Of a DNA stretch of 16,919 nucleotides, positions 6,509-13,910 are shown one piece after another. Each line of letters begins with the position of its first letter. Position 1 is the stretch's first letter. The notes beneath the pieces were generated by a model. That model did not search any database and had not been told where the DNA came from. It saw only the letters and a list, made by a program, of their open reading frames with translations. The stretch is from NCBI GenBank assembly GCA_910588865.1, contig CAJUSJ010000086.1, forward strand, positions 1 through 16,919, in the 5' to 3' direction. This stretch comes from an uncultured Lachnospiraceae bacterium. Lineage in GTDB: Bacteria > Bacillota > Clostridia > Lachnospirales > Lachnospiraceae. The position numbers and the translations under genes are program-made.

Positions 6509-8535
6509 TGATCCCGCCCCTCCTCTAAAATAAATTTCCTCACCTGGGCCTGCAGCTTCTCGGCCTCCTTTGCCAGCAGCCCGCTGGACTGCTCCGTCCC
6601 CTCCGCGTTCTGAAGGTTCCTGTCAGCTATGGAGGAAATGGTTCCGATCCGTTCTTCCATAACGGCAAGGGCATCCTCCTGCCCCCGCACCGCCTCTGCC
6701 AGCTGGTCTGAAATCTCGCTGATCTGGCCTGAGACCTGGGAGATGTCTTTCAGGGACCGGGCCGTCTCGGCATTCAGCTCTACGCCGGTATGGATCATGG
6801 ATCTGGTATTGGCTACCATATCCGTGGCGTTCTGGGCAGCTTCCGCGCTTTTGACAGCCAGCTCCCGGACCTCGTCAGCCACCACGGCAAATCCGCTGCC
6901 GGCTTTTCCCGCCCGGGCCGCTTCCACGGCAGCGTTAAGAGCCAGAATGTTGGTCTGGAAAGCAATATCCTCAATGGCCTTGGCAATCTTGGTGATCTCA
7001 AGGGCATTGGCGCTGATGTCATCCATGGCCCCGGAAAGAGCCGCCATCTGGGAATTCGCTTTCTGAACACACGCCGCGATCTCCTCTGTTTTGCTCTGGG
7101 TCTGGCTGCTGCTTTCTGCCACACTGGCCAGCTGCTGTTTTACATGGGACACCTCGCCGACCAGCTCTTCGGCGGACTGGTTCTGTTCCAGGGAAGCCTG
7201 GTGCAGCTGGGCGGACTGTCCGCTCAGTTCCTCAGCCATGCCGGCAAGCCGGACAGCGGCGGAGCGGAAATCACATATGGTTTCATTCATGGATCGGATA
7301 ATGGCCTTCAGGCTCCCTCTGATAAGGGTAAAATCCCCTTTATAATTCTTTTGGGGCTCCACACGCAGATTGCCGTCCGCAATCTTAGTCAGAACCCGCT
7401 GAATATCGGATATGTACTGATTGACGCTCTCTACTGTGTCCTTCAGCGTTTTCGCCAGCACCTCCAGTTCGTCCCCGGAACGGACAGAGACCATCTCCGT
7501 GTGCAGATCCCCGTCAGAAAGGGCCACCATCCGGTCAGTAACTCCCTTAACCGGGCGGGAAATGGAACGGGCCAGGCGCAAAACCAGCAGGATCGATGCA
7601 GCCAGCACAGCCAGGGTAGCCAGCACGGCCACCAGCATGGCTCCGTTGATCAGGTTATTGTAGTCAGACTTGGGAACCTGAATGATCAGGGCCCACTGGG
7701 TACCCCGGATAGGTGAAAAAGCTACCAGCATCTGTTTCCCGCCAACAGGAAATTCCGCGGCCCCTGTTTCCCCGGTAGTCGCCTGGCTGACAGCCTCCTC
7801 ATTGCCGTCGCTGACCTGGCTCAGGGTACTCTTCCCCAGAACCACCGACTGGTCCGGATGCCCGGTGACGATCCCTTCCCGATTCACCATGTAGGCCATG
7901 CCGTTCTTCCCCAGGTTGATGCCGCTGATCACGTCATTAAGAGTGTCGTATTTATAAACACCCACTACATACATGGAAGTAGCCCTGTCCTCGCCCTCGC
8001 CTTCCTTCACAGGCATGCCCATGGTGATGCCAAGACTGCCCTGAAAGACGGTGTCGGAAGCCGTAGTCAGGTTATCTGTTTCCTTGAGGAGGGCAAAAAA
8101 ATGGCTGTCAAGGCTTTCCGGCGCGCCGTCGATCCCCTGAATCAGCCTCCCCTCCAGGTCGTATAAAGCAATGGTGTACAATTCATAAATCTCAGCGGCT
8201 TCCATCAAAACCGTCTTCCGATTTTCCATGGTCGCCTCCATTGTACCCTCTCCCCTCTCCATCCGCGGGTCTCCGGCAATGGTCATCAGCCGGTCTGCCA
8301 GCATGTGGATGCTGGCCTCCATGGTTTTGGCTGACTGCCGAACCATGGGCTGCAGACTGTCCAGAAGGATGCTGTTGGCCAGAGACTGCATGGAAAAAGC
8401 CATAATCACGCAGCATATGACCACCAATACCAGGATATTAAGGGTTGTGCTCCTTAAAATCCTTCCGTTGAGACTCCGCCTCAGCTTTCGTCCCAAATGA
8501 GAACCTGTTTGTTCCTCTGTCTCTGTCATGTTCAC
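6505..8535 (-). CDS. Methyl-accepting chemotaxis protein with double Cache (dCache_1) sensor
   Basis: A 676-residue chemoreceptor. A basic cytoplasmic N-terminus is followed by TM1 at about 31-48, a large extracytoplasmic dCache domain at about 50-295 (membrane-distal part with YTIALYDLEGRLIQG, membrane-proximal part with GKNGMAYMVNREGIVTGHP), TM2 at about 297-319, HAMP at about 318-372, and the signalling domain with tip EDIAFQTNILALNAAVEAAR at 522-541. I do not see the Arg-Trp-Tyr amino-acid-binding motif of amino-acid dCache receptors in the distal module, so the ligand is open. The start is ambiguous: GTG at 8535 has an AGGGAG 4 nt upstream, while the in-frame ATG at 8529 has it 10 nt upstream. 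It is the first gene of the operon with the FMN_bind lipoprotein and the single-Cache receptor, and its stop overlaps the lipoprotein start. Confidence 0.92.
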   Translation of the reverse strand: MNMTETEEQTGSHLGRKLRRSLNGRILRSTTLNILVLVVICCVIMAFSMQSLANSILLDSLQPMVRQSAKTMEASIHMLADRLMTIAGDPRMERGEGTMEATMENRKTVLMEAAEIYELYTIALYDLEGRLIQGIDGAPESLDSHFFALLKETDNLTTASDTVFQGSLGITMGMPVKEGEGEDRATSMYVVGVYKYDTLNDVISGINLGKNGMAYMVNREGIVTGHPDQSVVLGKSTLSQVSDGNEEAVSQATTGETGAAEFPVGGKQMLVAFSPIRGTQWALIIQVPKSDYNNLINGAMLVAVLATLAVLAASILLVLRLARSISRPVKGVTDRMVALSDGDLHTEMVSVRSGDELEVLAKTLKDTVESVNQYISDIQRVLTKIADGNLRVEPQKNYKGDFTLIRGSLKAIIRSMNETICDFRSAAVRLAGMAEELSGQSAQLHQASLEQNQSAEELVGEVSHVKQQLASVAESSSQTQSKTEEIAACVQKANSQMAALSGAMDDISANALEITKIAKAIEDIAFQTNILALNAAVEAARAGKAGSGFAVVADEVRELAVKSAEAAQNATDMVANTRSMIHTGVELNAETARSLKDISQVSGQISEISDQLAEAVRGQEDALAVMEERIGTISSIADRNLQNAEGTEQSSGLLAKEAEKLQAQVRKFILEEGRDQ

Positions 8536-8602
8536 TCTTCTCCCTTTCTATCATTTTTTTATTTAAGCACAAAAAAGCTACACAAAACCTGGAGACAAGC
8601 AG

Positions 8603-8626
8603 ATGGCTGACTCTATTTCCAGCCAT
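8603..8626. promoter_or_regulatory. Hairpin in the leader of the double-Cache receptor
   Basis: ATGGCTG (8603-8609) and CAGCCAT (8620-8626) form a perfect 7-bp stem with a 10-nt loop, about 70 nt ahead of the receptor start. On the plus strand it is followed by TTTT and would look like a weak terminator, but no plus-strand gene leads into it. In the minus-strand leader mRNA it would be a stable stem of unknown role. Confidence 0.3.
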
Positions 8627-8653
8627 TTTTCCCCATGTATGTCAGCTTCTATT

Positions 8654-8682
8654 AATATATCAAATTGATTATGTTATAGCAA
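8654..8682 (-). promoter_or_regulatory. Candidate sigma-A promoter for the receptor-lipoprotein-receptor operon
   Basis: On the minus strand TTGCTA (8677-8682) is followed after exactly 17 nt by TATATT (8654-8659). It lies downstream of the terminator of the preceding receptor gene and leaves a leader of roughly 115 nt. No SigD-type GCCGATAT motif was found in this gap. Confidence 0.4.
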
Positions 8683-8693
8683 TAAGAATTATG

Positions 8694-8723
8694 AAAAAAA
8701 CGCGCCTCCCAAGAGACGCGTTT
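8694..8723 (-). terminator. Rho-independent terminator of the four-helix-bundle receptor gene
   Basis: Reading the minus strand, AAACGCG pairs with CGCGTTT (7 bp), followed inwards by one mismatch and three more pairs around a 4-nt loop, and the stem runs directly into a seven-T tract (8694-8700). It lies 57 bp past the stop codon at 8781. This separates the upstream receptor gene from the three-gene operon that follows. Confidence 0.85.
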
Positions 8724-8780
8724 CTCCCATGTACCGCGGCCGCCTTTTTGGACTCCGCGAATCTTCAGTAAAGGCCGTCA

Positions 8781-10475
8781 TTAGCTGCTTTTCAGCTTAA
8801 ACTTTCCCACAAGGCTCTTCATAAGCTGTGACTGGCTGGACAGTTCCTCGCTTGCGGCAGCGCTCTCTTCCGCGGTTGCCGAGTTTGTCTGCACAACACT
8901 GGAAATCTGGTCAATTCCCATGGTAATCTGAGAGATGGACGCGGCCTGGTTGCTGCTGGCCTCTGAAATCTGTTCGATAATGCCTGCCATTTCGTTTACG
9001 TCATCTACTGCCTGGAGCAGGGACTGAGCTGTCTCGTCGGCAATCTGGGTTCCGTTCTCCACTGCCTTTAAAGAATTTTCAATCAATACAGCGGTGTTCT
9101 TAGAGGCCTCCGCGCTTTTGCTGGCCAGGTTGCGTACCTCATCAGCCACTACGGCAAACCCCTTTCCGGCAGTACCCGCGCGGGCGGCTTCCACGGCAGC
9201 GTTAAGGGCGAGGATGTTGGTCTGGAAAGCAATATCCTCAATGGTCTTAATGATTTTGCCGATCTCATTGGAACAGTTGGTGATATCGCCCATGGCCTCT
9301 ATCATCTCCCGCATTTTCTGGTTGCTCACGTTCATCTCCGCGTTGACGCCTGCCGCCGTCGCGTTGGCCTGCCGGGCGTTGTCCGCGTTCTGGTTTACCT
9401 TGTCGGAGATCTCACTGATGGTGGCAGCCAGCTCCTGGACAGAGCTTGCCTGCTGGGTTGCCCCCTGGGAGAGAGCCTGAGCGCCGTTGGATACCTGCTC
9501 TGATCCGCTTGCCACCTGGGAGGCGCTTTGGCTGATCTGCGTCATGGTGTCGTTAAGCTTTTGCGCGATCCCCCGGAAAGAGACCAGCAGGGGTTGGAAG
9601 CCTCCTGTATATTCTTCTTCGCACACAGAATCCACCGTAAAGTCCCCGGCAGCCATTTTCGCGAGGAATTTATTCTCATCATCAATAATCACCTGAAGCT
9701 TATGGATCAATCTGCGCACCTGTGCGGCCAGAACCCCCAACTCATCTCTGGAGGTATAGGAAATCTCCACATCCAGATCACCCTCCGCCATCTTTATAGC
9801 GGCTTTCTCGATTTCGGAAATAGGAGTCTTGATGAGACGTATGATCACAAACGAGAAGAAGACTCCCACCAGGATTATGACAAGGATAACCGCGGCCATA
9901 AGGCTGATGGCGGTTATGTAAAGAGAAACGCTTTCCTCCGTCGCGGCGTCACTGCCCTCTGTATTGTAGGTGATGATGTCATTGAAGACGCTGTTTAAAG
10001 AATTGTAAAGATCCACACATTTCCCCTCCAGGATCCCCCGGGCGTCCTCAACGCGGCCCTGGGTGGCTAAGGCCATCATCTCCCCATCCGCTTCACTGTA
10101 CTGAGTCCAGAGATTCAACGCGTTGTTATAGAAATCTCTTTCTTCTTCGTCGATCAATTCCCCATACTGGGCCAACAGGGCCTCCATATCTTCCTTTTCA
10201 CTCCGAAGGTACTGAAGGCTGGATTGCTCTACATCATCAGAAATCGCGGTAAGATACCCTAATTCATTAAGGCGGATGTTAGAAATGGTAGTGGACAAGT
10301 CCCTGGCCACGTTGATACTGGGAAGCCAGCTTGTAGAAATATCGCTGGTCATGCCGCTCATCCGCCCGAGAAGGTAGAAGGACATGCCGCCGATAATAAG
10401 CATGCCAGCCAAAGCGACTCCTATGAGGATATAAAGTTTGAATCTGATTTTCAAATTTTGAATGAAGCTAATCAT
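8781..10475 (-). CDS. Methyl-accepting chemotaxis protein with four-helix-bundle sensor
   Basis: A 564-residue chemoreceptor. TM1 at about 13-35, an all-helical extracytoplasmic domain at about 38-183 of the 4HB_MCP_1 type (conserved-looking LPSINVARDLSTTISNIRLNE start), TM2 at about 188-212, HAMP at about 210-263, a linker, then the signalling domain with tip EDIAFQTNILALNAAVEAAR at 413-432. The C-terminal QTNSATAEESAAASEELSSQ is a typical methylation-helix segment. The start is fixed by AAGGAG at 10485-10490, nine nucleotides before the ATG. It is a monocistronic unit: a candidate SigD -10 lies upstream and a strong terminator downstream. It differs in sensor type from the two receptors that follow, so the block is not a simple tandem duplication. 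Ligand unknown. Confidence 0.93.
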   Translation of the reverse strand: MISFIQNLKIRFKLYILIGVALAGMLIIGGMSFYLLGRMSGMTSDISTSWLPSINVARDLSTTISNIRLNELGYLTAISDDVEQSSLQYLRSEKEDMEALLAQYGELIDEEERDFYNNALNLWTQYSEADGEMMALATQGRVEDARGILEGKCVDLYNSLNSVFNDIITYNTEGSDAATEESVSLYITAISLMAAVILVIILVGVFFSFVIIRLIKTPISEIEKAAIKMAEGDLDVEISYTSRDELGVLAAQVRRLIHKLQVIIDDENKFLAKMAAGDFTVDSVCEEEYTGGFQPLLVSFRGIAQKLNDTMTQISQSASQVASGSEQVSNGAQALSQGATQQASSVQELAATISEISDKVNQNADNARQANATAAGVNAEMNVSNQKMREMIEAMGDITNCSNEIGKIIKTIEDIAFQTNILALNAAVEAARAGTAGKGFAVVADEVRNLASKSAEASKNTAVLIENSLKAVENGTQIADETAQSLLQAVDDVNEMAGIIEQISEASSNQAASISQITMGIDQISSVVQTNSATAEESAAASEELSSQSQLMKSLVGKFKLKSS

Positions 10476-10519
10476 ACCCCTGATCTCCTTTTTATTCTGC
10501 TGTTTGTAACATTTAGAAT

Positions 10520-10548
10520 ATATCGGCGGATTTTTTCTTATTAATAAG
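10520..10548 (-). promoter_or_regulatory. SigD-type -10 box with adjacent 12-bp palindrome
   Basis: On the minus strand GCCGATAT (10520-10527) is an exact match to the -10 element of flagellar/chemotaxis sigma SigD (FliA family), 44 bp ahead of the receptor start. The TAAA -35 is not clear; TTAA at 10541-10544 is 13 nt upstream. The -35 area is a perfect palindrome CTTATTAATAAG (10537-10548), which could be an operator. A chemoreceptor gene is a normal SigD target. Confidence 0.45.
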
Positions 10549-10765
10549 TAAAATTAGAACTTTATCCTCCTGGCTTTCCCGTATTTTTTACATGAATCAT
10601 CCTCTCCTCAGATTATCGTATAAAACCAGCCGGCTCCGCAATCCCTTCTCAGACTTTTGCCCCGGTACTCAGGATCTGCCACCGTCAGATTCTGAAAGCC
10701 AAAGACGCCAAAAAGGACGCCGCACCATGATAATCCTGGCACAGCAGCCCTTCCCGGTTGCTCAT

Positions 10766-11884
10766 TTATTTATCATAATATTCAGAAACCGCTTTCAGAT
10801 GCTGGATAATGGGCAAATGCTGGGGGCACATGCCCTCACACTGGCCGCAGCCGATACAGTCTCCCGCTTTCCCCGCCGCGCTGGCCAGCTGTTTATAAAA
10901 GCTCTGGTTGGCTGTCCAGCCCTTTGTCTCCGCCTCCCGCATATCTTCATTGTAAAGAGAAAAATACTGGGGGATCGCGATCTTCATGGGGCAGCCGTCT
11001 GTACAATAGGAACAGCCGGTACACGGGACAGCTATGGCAGAGCTGATGATATCGGCGGCCTTCTTTACCAGCTCCTGTTCCGTTGGATTCAAGGGTTTAA
11101 AATCTTCCATGTAGTCTGTATTGTCTTTCAGCTGTCCCATACTGCTCATGCCGGACAATACCATCATCACGTTATCTAAGGAAGCCGCGTAGCGGACAGC
11201 CCAGGATGACACGGACATGTCAGGGGCGTACTCCCTGAAAAGCTTTTCCGCCTCAGACGGAACCGAGGCCAGGGTGCCGCCTTTTACCGGCTCCATGACA
11301 ATCACGGGAACCCCATGCCTCACAGCCACCTCATAGCATTTCCGCGACTGTATCCACGGGCTCTCCCAGTCCAGATAGTTGATCTGAAGCTGCACAAACT
11401 CCATCTCCGGATGGGCTGTCAGGATCTTATCCAGAAGTTCGGCGCTGTCGTGGAACGAAAATCCCATATGCTTCACAAGGCCCTGCTCCTTCTTTTCTCT
11501 CAGCCACCCGAAGCTGTCCAGCTCTTCGTGCTTCTCATAGCTGTTTGCCGAAATCCCGTGGATCAGATAATAATCAAAATATTCTGCCCCTGTCTTGACC
11601 CGCTGCTGTTCAAACACCTGCTCTCTCTCTTCTTTGGTATTAAAAAAGCCGGCGTGCATTTTCGTCGCGAGAGTGAAGGTCTCCCTTGGATGCCTGTTTA
11701 TAAGAGCCTCCTTTACCACGTTCTCACTGTTAAATCCGCAGTACATCCATGCTGTGTCAAAATAGGTAAACCCTTTCTCAATAAACAGGTCCACCATCCT
11801 CTTTACCTGCTCAATATCCACTGCCGCCGGGTCCTCTTTATTGAGAAGAGGCAGCCGCATCAGTCCAAATCCCAATTTTTTCAT
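10766..11884 (-). CDS. Aldo/keto reductase with C-terminal [4Fe-4S] ferredoxin module
   Basis: A 372-residue predicted oxidoreductase (COG1453 type). The N-terminal 270 residues are an aldo/keto reductase TIM barrel starting LGFGLMRLP, with the catalytic tetrad Asp43 and Tyr48 (YFDTAWMY), Lys75 (LATKMH) and His109 (YLIHG). The C-terminus carries two cysteine sets: CTGCSYCTDGCP at 288-299 and CIGCGQCEGMCP at 343-354, a ferredoxin-like fold that may pass electrons to or from the NAD(P)H site. The start at 11884 is preferred: AAGGAG at 11892-11897 is 7 nt from this ATG, whereas the in-frame ATG at 11888-11890 is only 1 nt away. It has its own promoter at 11941-11970 and no operon partner. Substrate unknown; such proteins are common in anaerobic Clostridia. 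Confidence 0.9.
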   Translation of the reverse strand: MKKLGFGLMRLPLLNKEDPAAVDIEQVKRMVDLFIEKGFTYFDTAWMYCGFNSENVVKEALINRHPRETFTLATKMHAGFFNTKEEREQVFEQQRVKTGAEYFDYYLIHGISANSYEKHEELDSFGWLREKKEQGLVKHMGFSFHDSAELLDKILTAHPEMEFVQLQINYLDWESPWIQSRKCYEVAVRHGVPVIVMEPVKGGTLASVPSEAEKLFREYAPDMSVSSWAVRYAASLDNVMMVLSGMSSMGQLKDNTDYMEDFKPLNPTEQELVKKAADIISSAIAVPCTGCSYCTDGCPMKIAIPQYFSLYNEDMREAETKGWTANQSFYKQLASAAGKAGDCIGCGQCEGMCPQHLPIIQHLKAVSEYYDK

Positions 11885-11940
11885 GATCATTCTCCTTTTC
11901 TGCCAAGTAGTTCTTCCTTATCTCGTCGGCTTTGTTTTCT

Positions 11941-11970
11941 ATTATACCACCACAAAGCTTATACAGCCAA
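11941..11970 (-). promoter_or_regulatory. Sigma-A promoter of the aldo/keto reductase gene
   Basis: Minus strand: TTGGCT (11965-11970), an 18-nt spacer, then a perfect TATAAT (11941-11946) preceded by TGG, giving an extended -10 (TGn). It leaves a leader of about 50 nt to the ATG at 11884. It lies just past the end of the decayed glucosidase fragment. Confidence 0.65.
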
Positions 11971-11983
11971 TACTTAATTCTTA

Positions 11984-12574
11984 TATTAAATATTTTGACG
12001 TTGCCCTGGGCTAGTCGTGATTTTCAATAAAGTTCGCACTCCAGCCATGTTTTTGCAATGCCATTTGGCTCATCATGATCTTGTCCCGCAAATCCCTCAC
12101 CGTCCAGGGAACCCGCTTGAACCACTCACTGCCGGAAGTAATGTCCAGATCCGCATAGCGGAAATCAAAGATCATGGAAAAATATCCCTGCTCCCCAATA
12201 AAATTCCCCAGCTCCTCATAGGCGACACCAGGAGCTTCCGCGATGGTGACACATTGATAATGGTCAAAGGTATTCTCCTTCAATTCGCGGAGAAAGTCTC
12301 CAATGCCAGGCTGATTGCGGGACACCTTCGCGCACTTTGCCAGCCCGTCCCCGCCGTCGGCTGGACAGTCCTGCCAGGCCGGATCTTTTTTGATAAACGT
12401 GATCGCGTCAACTCGGAATCCCGCTATCCCCTTGTCAAGCCACCAGTTCACCATATCATATAATTTCTGGCGAAGCGCAGGGTTCTCCCAGTTAAAATCC
12501 GGCTGCTTTTTCCCAAATGTATGGTAATAATATTCCTCCCGCCCAGGAACAGCTTCCCACACGCTCCCGCCAGA
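11984..12574 (-). pseudogene. GH13 alpha-glucosidase / oligo-1,6-glucosidase internal fragment
   Basis: The central part of a GH13 enzyme, about 185 of an expected ~550 residues. The active-site motifs are present: KQPDFNWENP, GFRVDAITF (nucleophile Asp), TIAEAPG (acid/base Glu) and ENHD at the end (third Asp). The fragment begins at SGGSVWEAVPG, where relatives have FGGS-W-E; the ~140 residues before it, including the first barrel strands, are absent and an in-frame TGA lies just upstream. At the 3' end the codon after ENHD is TAG at 12011-12013, where the family has Gln (NHDQPR); the frame then continues PRATSKYLI before a TAA at 11981-11983. So there is a CAG-to-TAG change plus deletions at both ends. 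It cannot make an active enzyme. No sugar transport or regulator genes remain around it. Confidence 0.88.
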
Positions 12575-12825
12575 CTTTCATGATTGGTGGCGCATCCGCC
12601 GCCGGGCGCATGAAGGTTTACGGGGTATCACGGTAATCTCATATAAATCACTGCCTCTCCTTATTCCACGCGTTGCCGAAAGCGGATTGTTCTGATCTTC
12701 TACCCTCTTCCTTTCTTCTGCTTTGATTTCCAACGTACCGTTACCACAGTCACAAAATAACGCGGCACTCGAATCTCCACTTGTATCCTTCCTGGCAGTT
12801 ACTGGAGGACCCCTATCTCTTTCAG
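12575..12825. other. Gap of about 250 bp with no recognisable gene
   Basis: Between the glucosidase fragment and the flavodoxin gene. One minus-strand frame stays open for about 80 codons but has no start with a ribosome site and I do not recognise its product. The first part (12799-12825) is the likely lost C-terminus of the flavodoxin. This is most simply scar tissue from deletion of the rest of the glucosidase. Confidence 0.4.
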
Positions 12826-13632
12826 TCAGTTCTGGATGTCATCCGCGCTGTCTCCGGTTACATCCATGCCCCGAAGAACCCTGGCCCCTGAACAGTACTG
12901 ATTAATATTTCCAAGGCTGCCGCTGATTCCGCTTCCGCCGCTGGTACAGAAGGGAACCACCGTCTTGCCGGAAAAATCATGGCTGTTTAAAAATGTATTG
13001 ACAACCGGCGGCGTTGTCCCCCACCAGATGGGGTAACCCACGAAAATCAATTCATATTCCTGAAAATCCTCCACATCATTTAACATGGCCGGAAGAGCGC
13101 CCGCGCTGATTTCCCGCTGTGCCCGTTGTGTTGTGGCCGAATAACTGCTGGGGTAGGGATCTGCCGGCTGAATTTCAAAAAGGACGCCGCCGGTCTGCTG
13201 CTGAATCAGATTTGCTGCCCGTTGGGTCGTATTGGTGCGGGAGAAGTACGCGATGAGAACGTCCTTTCCATCCGCGGCCCCCTGGCCATCCACATCCGGC
13301 GCCTCTGTTACATTTCTTGTCCGCGCGACGCCGTTCTCTGTCCACGCTCCGTCCGCGTTCACCTCATAGCCATCCGGTGTCATAGTCCCCGCGTACATCC
13401 ACCCATCCGCGTCAAACGCGTAACACTCCGCCACTCCGTCCTGATTCCCATCCAGCCACTGCCATGAGGGGCCGCTTTCAGAACCAGCGTAGTAATTTCC
13501 GTCTTCTAATTCGTACCGCCACCGTCCACTGTCCTCCCCCTGCCCTGTGGTCCAACCTGCCGCGAACGCGGTCAGGGAAAAGATCGTTGTGGATATCATG
13601 GTTGTCACAAAAATTTTTACTGCTTTTTTCAT
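12826..13632 (-). CDS. Exported flavodoxin-family protein with Trp/Asp/Gly cell-wall-type repeats, probably 3' truncated
   Basis: A 268-residue protein in three parts. Residues 1-25 are a signal peptide ending AFAA. Residues about 26-104 hold Trp/Asp/Gly-rich repeats (WQWLDGNQDGVAECYAFDAD, GWMYAGTMTPDGYEVNADG) like those on secreted Lachnospiraceae proteins and related to choline/cell-wall-binding repeats. Residues about 123-268 are a flavodoxin domain: VLIAYFSRTNTTQ (FMN phosphate loop), FVGYPIWWGTTPP and VPFCTSGGSG. So an FMN protein is predicted outside the membrane. The stop is TGA at 12826-12828 right after DIQN; reading on gives LKEIGVLQ and TAA at 12799-12801, matching the usual IQNWLxEIG ending, so TGG (Trp) seems to have become TGA and nine residues are lost. 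The fold may survive. GAGGAGG precedes the ATG, and a sigma-A promoter lies at 13754-13782. Electron partner unknown. Confidence 0.82.
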   Translation of the reverse strand: MKKAVKIFVTTMISTTIFSLTAFAAGWTTGQGEDSGRWRYELEDGNYYAGSESGPSWQWLDGNQDGVAECYAFDADGWMYAGTMTPDGYEVNADGAWTENGVARTRNVTEAPDVDGQGAADGKDVLIAYFSRTNTTQRAANLIQQQTGGVLFEIQPADPYPSSYSATTQRAQREISAGALPAMLNDVEDFQEYELIFVGYPIWWGTTPPVVNTFLNSHDFSGKTVVPFCTSGGSGISGSLGNINQYCSGARVLRGMDVTGDSADDIQN

Positions 13633-13753
13633 GTTGAGCCTCCTCGTCTTTTTAGTAAAACCCTTTATTTTGCCAGCTGAACCTCATTGACTTCCGTCCA
13701 GCCGGTGTTCTCCCGCTCCAGACCGCTTTTGCTGGAGTAATTTTGTGATTGTA

Positions 13754-13782
13754 ATTATAATTTAAAGATTCCTTGGTGTCTA
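13754..13782 (-). promoter_or_regulatory. Sigma-A promoter of the exported flavodoxin gene
   Basis: Minus strand: TAGACA (13777-13782), exactly 17 nt, then TATAAT (13754-13759). It leaves a leader of about 115 nt, which contains a short open frame without start codon (ending in TAA at 13665-13667) that may be a relic of another gene. Confidence 0.55.
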
Positions 13783-13860
13783 ATACTTGAATTCTATGTG
13801 TCATCCATGCCTAAAAGGTATATGCCTCTTTCAGCTTATTCTGCCGCCCGCTCACAGCAA

Positions 13861-13893
13861 CAGGCAAGGAGGCCCTTCCCCCTACTCGCCGTG
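13861..13893. repeat. Diverged copy of the sequence at 755-788
   Basis: GGCCCTTCCCCCTACTCGCC and the flanking bases match the segment at 755-788, which reads AGGTTCTTCCCCTGCTCGCC, with a shared CTCGCCGTG end and only small differences. The two copies are about 13 kb apart and both are intergenic. This copy lies between CAGCAAC (13855-13861) and GTTGCTG (13896-13902), a 7-bp inverted repeat. Confidence 0.4.
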
Positions 13894-13910
13894 AGGTTGC
13901 TGGAAAAGTA

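Noticed and set aside
6790..7716. A plus-strand open frame of about 300 codons opposite the double-Cache receptor gene
   Set aside because: Same mirror effect from GC-rich third positions; no domain and no start signal.
8696..8740. GCGGCCGC and CGCG-rich stretch near 8735 as a recombination or attachment site
   Set aside because: The nearby symmetry is accounted for by the terminator stem; the 8-bp palindrome alone carries no further support and there is no integrase.
8781..10475. The three chemoreceptors as a recent tandem duplication
   Set aside because: Similarity is confined to the signalling tip and helices that all chemoreceptors share; the sensor domains are of three different types.
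12575..12828. A minus-strand open frame of about 80 codons between the glucosidase fragment and the flavodoxin
   Set aside because: No plausible start, overlaps the flavodoxin tail in another frame, ends in an Arg-rich run and resembles no family I know.
13665..13747. 27-codon minus-strand tail (NYSSKSGLERENTGWTEVNE and following) in the flavodoxin leader
   Set aside because: It looks coding-like, but has no start codon and too little sequence to assign; kept only as part of the decay island.
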